Origin: Osedax fenrisi
Lineage: Eukaryota; Annelida; Polychaeta; Sabellida; Siboglinidae
DNA: 64,000 bases
NCBI GenBank assembly: GCA_964019155.1
Contig: OZ025239.1
Coordinates: forward strand, 7,784,964-7,848,963
Reading direction: 5' to 3'
A program made the position numbers and the translations under genes. Positions 45,278 to 60,191 of this stretch are shown here, in pieces. The notes beneath the pieces were generated by a model. It made no database searches. It saw nothing but the letters and a program-made list of their open reading frames with translations, and had not been told where the DNA came from. Numbering within the stretch: position 1 is the stretch's first letter; each line of letters begins with the position of its first letter.

Positions 45278-45663
45278 TAATATGTATATATTAGTATATA
45301 TTAGTATATATATATATATATAATATACTTGCAATATACGTAAACCTATATTTACACGTGGTATCCCCATCACGATTAGTCATCCATACAACAATCACCT
45401 CATTGTTATCCGAGCCTCAGGGTAACCCTATACCTCGGAGATACGCGATACCCTAGGAAAACACACGCACGCGCGACACCTCCGTGCGGCGCACCCACAC
45501 ACATACGCACACACGTACGCACACACCTACGCACACACACGCGCTTACATCTTCATCATCATCGGTCTACAGATACGACTTCCTCACACACGCGCACCGG
45601 CCACTCCACCGATAAACCGATAAGAGATAAGAGAGAAAGATAAGAGAGCGATAGATAACAACG
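45278..45663 (+). promoter_or_regulatory. Presumed promoter and 5' UTR of the hexosaminidase gene
   Basis: The region becomes C/A-rich with a (CACACG)n-like stretch at 45,460-45,545, then CCGATAAACCGATAAGAGAT and GATAAGAGAG words before the ATG at 45,664. No TATA box at a sensible distance is obvious. I infer the promoter only from position. Confidence 0.4.
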
Positions 45664-45780
45664 ATGATGTCATCGTACGCCATCGTAGCGATGGCGACGG
45701 CGTTCTGTTGCCTAGCGACGGTTGCCAGGGTACCGGATGACGTCTACTACGTCTCGGAGAACATGGACATGTCTTTCCAG
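45664..45780 (+). CDS. Hexosaminidase exon 1: signal peptide
   Basis: 39 codons from the first of two adjacent ATGs. Residues 4-20 (SYAIVAMATAFCCLATV) are hydrophobic and fit a signal peptide. The last residues DVYYVSENMDMSFQ begin the CHB_HEX module. Donor CAG/GTTAGC, phase 0. Confidence 0.8.
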
Positions 45781-48531
45781 GTTAGCCGCCTAGCGTGACG
45801 TTCGCTATTAGAGTTATACACATGCGATACATATGTCATGTTTACTTATCTATGTGTATGTTATATATATATATATATTGTTCTGTGTGTATTATATTGT
45901 TATCTAGAGATATCACATATGTGTGGGATGTGTGTTCCTGGTTATTTTAAAATTACCGTATTTATTAATGAATAAGTATCATATGTTTCATATATTAATT
46001 GATATATTATATATATTATTATAACATATATTTATGTATATATATATATATATATACATATATTAATAATATAATAAATGTATAACGTATTATATAACAA
46101 TTATATAATCGAAAAGAGACATACTTAAAACTAATAACCGGTTATGTAATGTATTTTGTGTAAGTTTTTCAACGAACAGAAATAGATTGTGATTAATTCA
46201 CCACAATACTAGTACTACCCGCATACATAACAGTTACACTATGTATACACACACCAGTATACTTGTCCACTTGTCCACTCGTCCGTCTATCCACCTGACC
46301 ATATGTCAATATGTCTATCTGTCTACGTGCAGGTTGCGGGTTACCTACAGAGGGTGCGCAATATACCTAGTATGTTCCGAGTTATTGTAAATATATACTT
46401 GGAATTATCTAATTATATACAAGTATATATATCTAATTTATGTGTTTATGTGTTTATGGCATTCACTGTATGTATCTAAAAACGTAACTTAAATATGATA
46501 TTGTATAGAAAAGAATTAGGTATATAGTTATTATATAGTTATTATATACCTATAATTATTATAAAAACTAACTTTTAACACGTATGTCATACGTGATACA
46601 AATTTAGTTTTTATAATAATTATACTTCTTTTCTATACAATATCATATTTAAGTTACCCTTTTTGATACGTACAGTGGATGTCATACAAGAAGTCATACG
46701 CACATAAACACTTGTATATAAGCAGATCATTCCATGTATATATTTACAATAATACTTATTAATTTTATTGAATTACAAATATATATTTTCATAGTAATAA
46801 ATGAGCCATAGTAATTTATAATGGTTACGACACGTAATGTAATGAATCATTACTAATGATCGAGTGAAAGTTTGTCATGTGAGTCATTATTTAAACGTAT
46901 TCAATTACAATATCAGTAGGTTTAAAATATAATCAGCATATTTAATTGCAATATATTTTTATTGTTGAAATCTCAAAATGTTAATATCAACTTGAAATTA
47001 CTGAAATGTAAATATATTGAATGATATAAAAACAGTTATATAATATTCGAAACATATTTACTGAAGTCGTCAATGCAGTAAATATTAACAATAGTACCTA
47101 CCACCGTTACCACCACCATGATAGTGATGGTGGTACCACCACTGCCACCATCACCACTACCACTACGACTACCACCACTACCACCAATACTAACACCACA
47201 GCCACCATCGTCATCACTTCTACCACTAATACCACTACTACCTATATACCACCCCTCCATCAATACTAAACCACTACTACCACTACTACCTCTATACCAC
47301 CCCACCATCCATACTAAACCACTACGACCACCCCGGTCAGGTGTTGGCCAATCTGGACTTAAAGTGCCACGTGGAAGTACTATTACGAAACACGGGATCT
47401 AGCGACATCGTCGACGGATGGATGCTGGAGTTCTGCAGCATCCGTAAGGTGTTGGCCGACACGGTGCAAGCGTACCTAGCCGAAGAGCTGACACCCTTAT
47501 CGGCTAACGAGTCGGTGCGGGTGGAACACGTTAACGGGTGTGCGCACCGACTCACATCCGGACCAGAGTTCAGATTGCCAGCCGGCGGTACTATACGGAT
47601 CACGTTCACTATGATGTACTGGGTGGTGGCACGAACGGACATAATGCCTAACTGGTTAGCCTACACTGTATATTAGGGGTGATGATATTGTTTTATTCAG
47701 TTGGAACATCGTGTATTTAATAGATATGGTGTTTATATTAAGTATCTAATTTAGGTTTTTTTACAGTGTACATACGCCGTACACATTGTACACTAGGAGA
47801 GCCAGATTTGTTAAATTTTTTAGTTCTCTTCATATAAAAGTTCCATATCGCTCGCAATAACTCCTGTTATTTATTCCGGATATAATAAAAAAATAATAAT
47901 TGAAAAATTACAAAAATTCAGAAAGCGAAACCATATTCAAAAATAGATAGGAATTTATGAAAAAATTTAAATTACAGATATACACACTGTACACTGTAAA
48001 TACGCCGTACAGGTTTGTCACGTGATATCACTAGGACACCGGTGTTCTATTATTCGCACACACGCACACCGTGTGAGTCGCACGTACACACACACTTTTT
48101 ATGTATAAATCATATAGGATAGGTCTATCACCGATGTGAATAAACAACGTTATTAATAAAGATATTATTATTTGATACACATAGATACACCTACCTTCGT
48201 ATGATTCCGCATCAAAGTCCTATACTTTTTAGCCTGTAGGCACATTTTTAAAATGATTTATTAAATAAAATAAAATTCGTTTACTAAGCACAATATTTTA
48301 TAGGCTCGCTTCGGGATATAGTGCAGCTAAAAAAAAACAGAAGAATAAAATTAGACCAAATAAATCAAACAACCCTTAAATATCAATACGAAAATATATA
48401 TATTATTATTTTTTTAATTTTAAAATGGTTTATTGACTACAAAATCACGTGGTGTTTATGGGCGTTAAACAATATTAAATATTGTTTATTATTTTTTTTA
48501 ATCTGCCTACTTTGATGCGGCTGGCTTCATA

Positions 48532-48574
<43 letters not shown>

Positions 48575-50832
48575 TATATATATATACATAAGTGCTAAAG
48601 TTACATATATTATTATAAGTATTGAACGTGTGACTATATGTAAGCCTCGGTAAAACGTTATCTCATTTCCTGGCCTGGATGAAGAGAATCCATCAAAATA
48701 ACAATAACAATAATAAAAATAACAATATATAAATAATTTAAATATATATAAATTAAAGATATATTTGTACTCATGATATATATATATATATATTTATCTC
48801 ATTAATGTATTCAAAACTATTATCTTATTTGGAGAATACATATATATATATATATATATATATTGTATATATTGTATACAATACGTTTAAAATATATATC
48901 ATTTAAAGGTATTATTTAAATGTAGCTTATACTCTTTATATTACTTACGTAATTCACACCTTTGATAACGAGGCTTCGCTGAGAACATATCATCAAGGAC
49001 ATGTCCTTGATATCATCTCACTCGTACCTCATAATAACGACGTCGTAACCAATGACGCTAAGAATGCAGCCAATAAATCACGTGACAACACGGTCCTGTT
49101 GTCGGCATAACTCGCGTATTACCTCAGTACATCAACATAGCTATGTATTTTAATTATCAATATAAATCACTGTTTTTCGTAACACAAGTGAGATGAACAG
49201 TTAGCGTTGCAGACATGCGCATATCTGTGTGTGTATTCGTGAAGATATCTTAATGATGACAACCAATTAAAACACTATACATACTACATTATACGTACAG
49301 CGATATAAACAATAACTGATTTGTATACAAATCCCATATATGGGCCGAGTACTCCCGATAAACAATTTATTAAACTATTTATCTTCTAGATATTTGCTAT
49401 TTTTTGCTATATATTTGATAATTTTCTATTTATTTTCAATAGAGAATACATTTCAAAATGGTAGTTATCAATACTGTGCGATATTCATAAACATATTTAA
49501 GATATCCTATATAAACTGTTAGATACACTATTAATAATAGTCTATTATATACGTAGTATGTATTACGTACAATATATATAATAAAATATTTATTTTGTAA
49601 TTTACTGAATATCCTAATAACTATATATTTTGTTGCTGTGTACTAGTTAGTTATTTGCTATTATGCACATTACTTTCAATTATGATTGTTTGGATATTCA
49701 ACTCATATTGAAGTGTCTATATAGAAATGTTAGGGGTTACGAGTCTGAACTTAATACAAACAATTACGTTGTGATCGCGTGGTTACCAATTGTATAGAAT
49801 GCATGGGTAATCATAGCAAACTATAGCTAAAGTGTAGCGGTTGTGGTTGAACATGGCGGATATTCTACACATACATGAACGTGTAAAAGAGGGCTAGATA
49901 ATGTTACTTTATCGATGTAAGGCGCGAGGAAACCGCAACAAACCAGTTTAAACCAGTTTAAACCAGTTCTAAAAACACAAATCCACCAGAAATGTTAACA
50001 ATCAGACCTTTATAATCCGACCTGTTATTTTGAAATTCGAAACTATACATATATGATATACTATAGCAGCTATAGTATAGCTATAGTATACTATAGTACT
50101 ATAGCAGCTATAGTATACTATAGTATACTATAGTACTATAGTATAGCTATAGTATACTAATACTACCCCAGGATAACACTAATACGCATACACTCGGGGC
50201 GAGTCATTAAAACTCAGTAATGTATCGTCAAGTAGGATATGTGTGTGTTAAGGACATGTTAAGGACATGCTGTATTTATTACACTATAGATGATATGCGG
50301 GCTTTAAGATTAGTATAGTTATAACTCGATATATGGATATAACCGATAGATAAAGGGAGATACTTCCATATATGGCAGCGTTACAAGTATGTACATATAT
50401 AGGTAAAGGCAAGTTTCCGTAAGAGATTGAGGAGAAAAAATTAAATAAATTGCATAATTGTATAGGATGGAATAAGAGGTGAATTTAGGAGGAATGTTAA
50501 CTCAATCAAGTATGAAGGTCGAATTGATTTGTAATTATTGAGGAAAATCTAAATGAGGAGCGGTTTTCACAAGGGAACCAGTTGTGGAATACTTGAAAGG
50601 AATCGGTATTTTAGTGTTCATGAAATATATATATATATATATAATAGAAACTATGATTAATAAAATAAAATATTAATATAATATTCAATGGACTAATTGT
50701 ATGATGTAGCGATATTTATTTATATAAATTCCTAAAGAAATACAGGAATGATGCAATATAATGTAACCATGGTTACTAATACGATGTTGTGTTTTATTTG
50801 TAAGGCTATCTTAGAACCGATATAGGCAATAG

Positions 50833-50875
<43 letters not shown>

Positions 50876-53044
50876 ATAGTTAATCACAGAATATTACTTT
50901 TTAAATTAAAAAATATTGGAGTACGAGGCATTGCACTTAACTGGATAATGAGCTATTTAACAAATAGATATCAACAGTGTATATATAATGATGTAATTTC
51001 AGATAAACTAAAAGTCATAACGGGTGTACCACAAGGCACCATCCTAGGACCCATTTTATTTTTAATTTATATTAATGATATTACAAAATCATCTTCTTTA
51101 TGTAAGTTTACCATGTTCGCAGATGATACTACTTTATATTTTGAAAATACATCAGCCGAATTACTTAATTATATTTGTCAAACTGAATTAAAAAATATTA
51201 ATAAATGGTTAATATATAATAGGTTATCATTAAATTTAAATAAAACTTGCTTTATGTCTATTAATTCAAGAACTATTATAAATATAAATTTAAATAACAG
51301 AAATATTGAAAGAGTTACATTTTATAAATTTTTAGGCGTAATTATAGACGATATATTAAACTGGAAACAACATATCTTGTTTTTAAAATCAAAACTAAAA
51401 AAAATCATATGGATTACCAACATTATTTCCAAATTTATAAATAAAAAAGCATTACTTCATATATATAATTCCATATTCTTGCCTCATATAAAGTATTGTA
51501 ACATATTTTGGGGAAATACATATAAATCTAATGTATCATGCATATATATTCTTCAAAAGCGAATGATAAGAATTATATGTAAAAAACATTTTTTACATCA
51601 TACTAATGGACTATTTATTGATAATTCTTTATTAAAAATAAATGAAATTACATATATAAGTACATGTGAATTTATGTTTAAAATTTTCAATGATCTTCAT
51701 CCTGTTATAACAAATGCATTTTTTTCTGTAACTTTATCATCTCACAACACTAGGAGCATAAATAATTTCTCAATTATTAATTTCAAAAAAGAACTATGCA
51801 GAAGAACATTAATATACATTGGACCAATTACCTGGAATAAGCTTGATAATATTTTAAAAAATATTTCAAATTATAAATTATTCAGGAAACGTATGTATAC
51901 ACATTTGTTATCTTCTTACTCAGTATACTTATAATCTAAATCTCATTTTTCTAATTTTATATCTTTTATCATGTCTTTTATCTAATATTGTATTATATAC
52001 TAAGATCCACATTTTATTCTTATTTTAATTTATTGACGTTTATGTAAAAATTAAAAAAAAATTAATACTTTTGAGTGTTTTACTTTACAATATTTTATTT
52101 CCCCGACATTAATAATATTATTTTACTGAATTTTTGCATTTTATATTTGAATTTACTTTCATGTTTTCTTTCTTTTTAATTGACGTTTATATAAAAATAA
52201 TAAAATTAAAAAAAACTGTTAGGTATTTCTTTTTTCTTTAGTATTTTCTTTAGTATTTTTTATTTCCCTCCGACTAATAATATTATTTGACTTTATTTTT
52301 AATTACATAAACATTTTGTATTGAATCTTTTTTCTTGTATACTTGATTATACTTCTTTGTTTTATTTCTCTTTATTGACACTTATATAAAAATTAGTAAT
52401 TAAACTAACATTTCAGTTTGAACAAATATTTTACATTCTTTACATTATTATAAAGTATTACAAAAAAATTCCTAAAACTTATTTACTGAAAAAAAAAAAA
52501 AAAAAAAAAAAAAAATGTTACATACATTTCTTACCACCTTTCTAGATATTCTTTTTGTTATGTTTTATTCAGTTTTATTCAGTTTTACTTCATTTTACTT
52601 CATTTTTTTCTTCTTTTATACTAATACATCTATATTTTTGTTTAGTATATTATTTTATAGTACTTATTATTTATTTTAGTTATTTATTTATAAATAATTA
52701 AATGATGATTACATAATTTTATGGCAAGTTCAAACAATTTATATTATTTTTCTATTTTATTCATTGTATTGTATCTATGTAAACAGGAAGTCATCTAATA
52801 TTTTATAATATTTTATTTATTTAGTTTTTTTTGAACTTGCTTTAAGATTAAGGGTAATTGTCTCGATAAGCTTTAGCTTCTACAAAAACCCTGGTGCAAA
52901 CCTAAATCTGATAATAATAATAATAATATATATATAAAGGAACATATAAGTCGCCTTAACCACATTGTCTATAGCGTTATATATATATATAAACTATTAT
53001 ATGATACTAATAACGTATATTATACACACGAATTTAGTATACAA

Positions 53045-53091
<47 letters not shown>

Positions 53092-54254
53092 ATATGATAC
53101 TAATAACGTATATTATACACACGAATTTAGTATACAATATTAATATATATATATATATATATATAAACTATTATATGATACTAATAACGTATATTATACA
53201 CACGAATTTAGTATATAATATTAATATATACATGTTAATCATATATGTATCATACAGTATGATTCATACTTGCCAATAATGCTAGGTACGTTACGTCAAC
53301 CGAAATAGAAAATACTACATCAAAGATCTTAGAATGTACGAAAAACCTCGACTTCGTGAAAGATTTCACGTCGGTTGACAGCTACAGAAGATCTAGAGAT
53401 GACCTTTACTCCCCTTTCTCCGCTCTACAAAGATACGATAGAAATAAAAACAAAGATGAAAACGTATACGAAGTTTGTGTTAATTTATACCGCACGGTAA
53501 TAGGTGTATTGATAACAGATACGTCTATAGATCACGAACCCAACCATATAGGTTAAATTACGCTAACTTACCTGAACGTGAAAATTATAGGGTAAATTAT
53601 GCTAGTTTACCCTAATTTAGAAATTAAAAGGGTAAATTACGCTAGTTTACCCTACAAAGGGTAAACTGAGCTAATTTACCCTATAATACATAGATAATAA
53701 TGTAATTTAGCCTACATTTTTAACAGTGTAGACCGCATAGAATACTGTTACGTAAGTGTCCTATAAACACAACATTATATGTTGTATAACCAAAGACGTT
53801 ATATATGTATAGGCTCCGCCCCTTAGATGTCTATGGTTGTAACATAGGTTTTAACATAACCTAACCTGTGTTACCGACACATAACATCGTGTACACGGTT
53901 ATATTTATAGAAATAATATTAGTTAACGAATTTAAAACATAGCGCTAATAAAGCTAACTCCGTCGGAGGTGGTTAATAACGCCACAATAACAGGACTTTA
54001 CGCCGGTCATTCCGTCCGTCAAACAATACACTCTACAAGAAGGGTGGATAGTACTAAACAAAAGATGGTCGATAGTGTCTAATGCGGAGCTGAGCTTCGA
54101 GATAGAATATCTGGCAAGTAAGTAGTATGACGTAATGACGCCGCTGACGTAATCGAACCTCATTACGTAACACCTCTATTAGATCACACCGAAGTGAAAG
54201 TTGTGCAAGAGCAGACTCGACATGTAATAGTTCTCGCGTTATTAAACGAGTTAG

Positions 54255-54291
<37 letters not shown>

Positions 54292-55446
54292 TTTATAGTA
54301 TATAATATTTATATTTACTTTATATTATATCATATTTATATATTAATGATAATAAATCTACAGAAAGTTTATATATATATATTAATAATAACTATTATTA
54401 AACTATTACATAATTGTGACGTGTTATGACATAACTATGACGTAACTATGATTTAACTCTGATATAACTATGATTCACATATATGACGTAACTATATGAT
54501 GTAACTCCCGTAGCACGAACATGAATGAAGAAGACTACTCCATTGACATCGCTAAGAAAATCGTCAGTATCAAATCTCCATCGGCAAAGGGAATCTTCTA
54601 CGCCGTTCAAACTTTGATTAGTCTCACTACTCAAGGTTAGTTTGAGCATGCGCGTGATGTGATGTGTGGTTTGCGCATGCTCGTGATAGAATTGTTCCTT
54701 TGCGCATGACAGGAAACGCTAACATATTCAGTATACTATACGCGTACTCGTAACCATTCATTAAAGAATAAAGAATAGCAGTAATAATGAAGTATATCGA
54801 TTATTATATAAGCTTTTCATTACATTTATGTGTAGAGAAGTTCTTGAGATACCGTTTTCCATGGAATGCTACAGCACATATTTAACGATATGTATTAAAT
54901 ATATGACATTTAGGTGTAGTATTTGTATATCTATATATTGTCGGCTATTCTTACAATTGTTATACTACGAAGTGGATGTCATGCGCCTTTATAGCATCGC
55001 TGTAATATGTTAGATGATTGGTTTACGTGTTACCATATATGGTACCTATAGTTACAAATATGTCCTTGCAATACCTTGGTGTACCTGTTTGGCGTTCGTT
55101 TATATCATTATTATATTAGTATTATTATTAAAGGGGTTTCACACCAACTCGAACGCGATTATTAACTAAAATTATAATAATTATTAGAGGTTACAGTTTA
55201 ACTATATTATTTAAATCTCCGTAAAAGGGGTTTTACACCTAATTATAAGGGTTAATAATAGCCTTAGAGTTGGTGTGAAACCCCTTTTATATACCAATAA
55301 TCGTATACAACCGCTCACTTAATAATAGTAGAAGCTCGTGGAATATTCTACTACCACTATTGTTACATTCAAAATTTATATCTGCTACCTACCCTTGTGT
55401 TATATCATTACATAATTACCGGATGTCATATATATATATATATATA

Positions 55447-55501
<55 letters not shown>

Positions 55502-56351
55502 TGTTCTCCTTAACTTCCTTAAATCTCAAACCCTGTCATTATAAGGAAAACGATTAACATAATGTTATGAATTTATCTCCATTATGTTTCACGTATCGGC
55601 CAATACGTGTGTAGGTCTTTGGTATAATCTATTTATAGTTATTGTGATGTAGTCTGTTTATTTTTAATTACATTTTCAAATCTACGCAACCATATCTTAC
55701 CAACATTCCTTCCACGGGACACCATAGGAAGGCGGTGGTCTTCCCTCCTATATCATGTAGTTAATAATGTAGAAGCATAAGAGTATACTTTATATAAGTT
55801 ATACCGCGTATTGCGAATACGACTATAATGTGCCGATTGAGTTACCCGATGGTTTCTAGCGAATACCCGATGCTATAGTAATACTTCTTTATTCTTCATT
55901 TCATTTGTTTGCATCATCAGAGATCGCACATCATCACCGCACACCGCACACAATACCGCACACAATACCGCACACCACACACGATACCACACACCGCACG
56001 CAATACCGCACACAATAGCGCACACCACACCCGATACCTCACACCGCACACAATACCGCACACCGCACCGTTATATCCGCAGGTAAGGCCGGTAACCGAA
56101 AGTACAAGGCCGCTCGTTGTATGCAGATAGAAGACGGGCCTCGTTTCGCGTACCGAGGACTTATGATGGACATAGTCCGCAACTTCGCGCCTTTCGAAGA
56201 ATTGATGACGTCAGTGTTCAGCGATTACGTAATATTTCGTAACGGTAGATTTAAATTTACGATTTGAAATATCGAGCTTTCCAAAATAAAACTATAATTA
56301 GACGCCTATTTTTTGTAATTATATAATATTTGTGAACGTAATCCTGTAGTA

Positions 56352-56401
<50 letters not shown>

Positions 56402-56910
56402 TATATATACCTGTAGTACCTATATATATACTATAGCATATTACACGTGCAATATAAGGATATGCTATGCTAACATGTATGATTTAGAATATGGCTATTA
56501 ATCATACATTATGATTCGTAATACAATAGTATTACGTAATATTAAGTAATAATCGTGTATACATTACATCACAGCACATCGCTACGAATACACGCGTTAC
56601 GTAATCACGTTACGTAATCACGTGATTCACTATTTGTATTGCGTAACTTAATTAGGTTACCTACCCTATATATCATTTATGTTTCGCGCATTATAAACGT
56701 TAAATATGGCGTAGTCTGGTCGAGCTGATGGGAAGGTACAAGTTAAACGTTTTACATCTTCATCTGGGTGACGACGAAGCTTGGAGACTTGAGATACCCA
56801 CGATACCCGAACTTACCAAGGTTCCTATTATTCGCAATTCACATACTCTTTCTTACGTATATGCATATATTTAAGTATATATATATATGTATATAATTAA
56901 ATATATTTAA

Positions 56911-56976
<66 letters not shown>

Positions 56977-58173
56977 AACTCTCGATATATCAGACTCTCT
57001 ATATCTTAGAACCCCCGCAAACTCAGACTTTTACAAATACTAGTTTGGTGTTGTGCCTATATAAATACATGTAGGAATAATGCGATATCTCGGACATATT
57101 TATTCGGTCGCTTGAATTCTAATATATATTAAGTTTCATTTTATTATATACTTATACCTTGTTACCTTGTACCGTCGAGTCGAAACCGACCCGTGGCGAC
57201 GTCCACGGTAGCTATTCTCCATCCCGCCCTGTCTCTAGCATCTAATCGGAGATTCATAATATCTTTAGAGATATATTTGATACTAATATATATATGTATA
57301 TACATACATCATTTGAATATAAACAGTACGGCGCTAAAGTTTGCCTTCGCGGAGAAGAGTGCCTGTCCCCACTTCAACTGGGCGCCGTTAACTCCGCAGA
57401 TGTACCGGATAAACGTGACCATTTGACCTCTGTCCAGTATCGCCAACTATTGGAGTACGCCAGAGATAGACACGTGACGATCATACCCGAGTTCGACATG
57501 CCGGGACATTCCCGCGCCGCCATTAAGTCTATGCAGTACAGAAAGCGACAGGTTTGCGATTAGGCCACGCCCCTCCGTAGTTAGCTGATATATTATAATA
57601 GGTAACCTATAGGTAATACTAGGGGTGCTGCAACAGGGTGGAATATGACCCCACTTTAAAATCTAGGGGGACCTCCTATGTGTTGGTCCCCCCCCCCCAC
57701 TTTTACAACAAAATTTACTTTAAAAATATTTTACAACAAAATATTACATCGAGATCATTATAACTAATTCATCGTTTTCATTGTAATATTACAAGAACAC
57801 TTAGTTATGTATTTATAAATACTTGCGTTGTATACAATCATATTAGATCTAGCGCACTTATACGTACGTATGTCATTATTATAAATACCTGGTCATAATT
57901 TAAATACATTTTATAACCTTTATTTTTTTTATTTTTATTTTTTTTATATTTTTATATATATATTATTTTCTGGACTATTCTTTATATACAATACTATTTT
58001 ATTTAATTTATATTAATAACCTTAATATTTAATAATGTTATAGAATTCCGCATATATATATATCAATAGTTAATAATTTATTTTAAATCAATTACGTTAT
58101 ATCATAATATAGTTATATACATAACTAGACACATAATTTAACCCCTAGTTAAGTTTACTACCAATTTTACTCC

Positions 58174-58216
<43 letters not shown>

Positions 58217-59933
58217 GTATATATTATATACATATACATATATGTAAACGAATTCGTTTTGGTATTGGTCTTTTTGACAATATATAACCGTATACACATA
58301 GATAGTGCATACAGTTTCCTACGATACGCCGTACGTCGTAGGTGGCATGTCCTCGAAGGACGCGTACTTAGGTGGCATGTCCTCGAAGGACGCGTACTTA
58401 GGTGGCATGTCCTCGAAGGACGCGTACTTAGGTGGCATGTCCTCGAAGGACGCGTACTTAGGTAGCATGTCCTCGAAGGACGCGTACTTAGGTGGCATGT
58501 CCTCGAAGGACGCGTACTTAGGTGGCATGTCCTCGAAGGACGCGTACTTAGGTGGCATGTCCTCGAAGGACGCGTACTTAATCGCCTACTTAAACTAACG
58601 CTCGCGCGCGACAACTATTTCAGCAATGTTCGGAATCCAGCCAAGCGGACTGCGAAGGTGACTACGATCTAGTGGAACCCGTTGACCCTTCCGAGTATTC
58701 CAGTGTTCAGATGTTCAACGATAACGCCATGAACCCGTGCTTGACCACTACCTACGAGTTAGACGTGATGGCGGCGGCGCTTATGTCAATCATTTTGAAT
58801 ATTTTATTTCAGACTCCGCCATTTTATAATTCACTATTGTATACTTGATAAGTATACTTGATTACTACTTTACTACTTTTATTACCTACTTAATTTATTT
58901 TCAATGCGGGTAAAATTAAATGAGTTTTGAAATTTAATGACCAGTAAAATAACATATAATGATATAAATGAGGTATTAGAATTAAAAAACCCATCGACTC
59001 TATAGATTAGTATCGGAATAGTATTTAATACTGCTCCGTTATAAAGTAATCTCGTTTAAATATATATTAATATTGTAAAACTGAGTTAAACTTTAATATA
59101 AATTGAAAATATAAATATTAAATGTATATTCGAAGAATTCTATTTATCGTAATAGTATTCATTAGGTATTCCAGGTATTAGGCATTCAAATAGTATTCCT
59201 ATTAATATATTCTATTATAAAATTATTAATTATCACTAAATGTTGATGAGAGTATTAGCTATGTATCTAACTATTAGTAATTAGCATAATATCAATATTA
59301 CGATAGCTTAGTTAAAGCTAATATATTCACTAATCAGTGATGACCTATTTATTTGTATAAATACATTTTATTTGTTTACATATTATTATGAATTATCCCT
59401 CCTAAATCTTTATCTAGAATATCGGTCAACTAAATGTTAGGTCATGTATACATTCATATAGGCCTCAGGCATATAGTTATATCTTTATATCAACAATACG
59501 TACTTCAAATAGTAGTAGATTATTATATAATCGTTAATATATATATACATAAATATTATATATAGGTAAGTATACCTAAGTACCTTACTAATGGATATGT
59601 ATTTATAAAGTAAATTTCTGATTTGAATACCTAAGATAGATAGACCAGGCCACAATTAATAACATATGCATATTAACATAATCAGTTTTATTCGAGAATT
59701 AATGAAGAGTGTAAAGAAGCTGTACGAAGATATGCCCGGAAAACAGAAATTTAACTTCGGGGGTGACGAAGTTGCACACGGGGCGTGGCTTGAATCTCCG
59801 GAGTGTCAATCACAAGGCTTCAATTCCAGTATCGAAATTAAGGTATATAGGATAATGGATTTTAATTTTAAATTTATATGTACTTTTAAATATAATTCAC
59901 TTATATGATTATAATATTATATAAATATACATA

Positions 59934-60007
<74 letters not shown>

Positions 60008-60110
60008 CGTACTTTATAGAAAATGTTTATGTCTAATATAAATTCATTGGCTATTGAAGAAAATGTTGTTTTATATGCTTGGGAGGATGCTTTCATGTTA
60101 CCAGGTCAGT

Positions 60111-60191
<81 letters not shown>

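Noticed and set aside
47118..47402. Proline-rich 94-codon frame leading into exon 2
   Set aside because: It is made by ACC triplets and enters exon 2 in the wrong frame; the family alignment supports the acceptor at 47,340.
47641..47678. Exon 2 reading through to TAG as a short stand-alone protein
   Set aside because: The family has PNW followed by YV; a GT donor inside the Trp codon and exon 3 starting G-TAC-GTT reproduce this exactly.
54118..54132. Exon 4 extended to a GTAGTA donor, joining directly to exon 6
   Set aside because: It would keep frame, but it skips a strand that the family has; GTAAGT plus exon 5 (54,183-54,249) fits phase on both sides and restores the expected length.
58213..58614. 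Repeat proteins (SSKDAYLGGM and reverse-strand forms) across the 30-bp minisatellite
   Set aside because: The array lies in intron 9 between two firmly supported exons and is open in both directions only because 30 is divisible by three.
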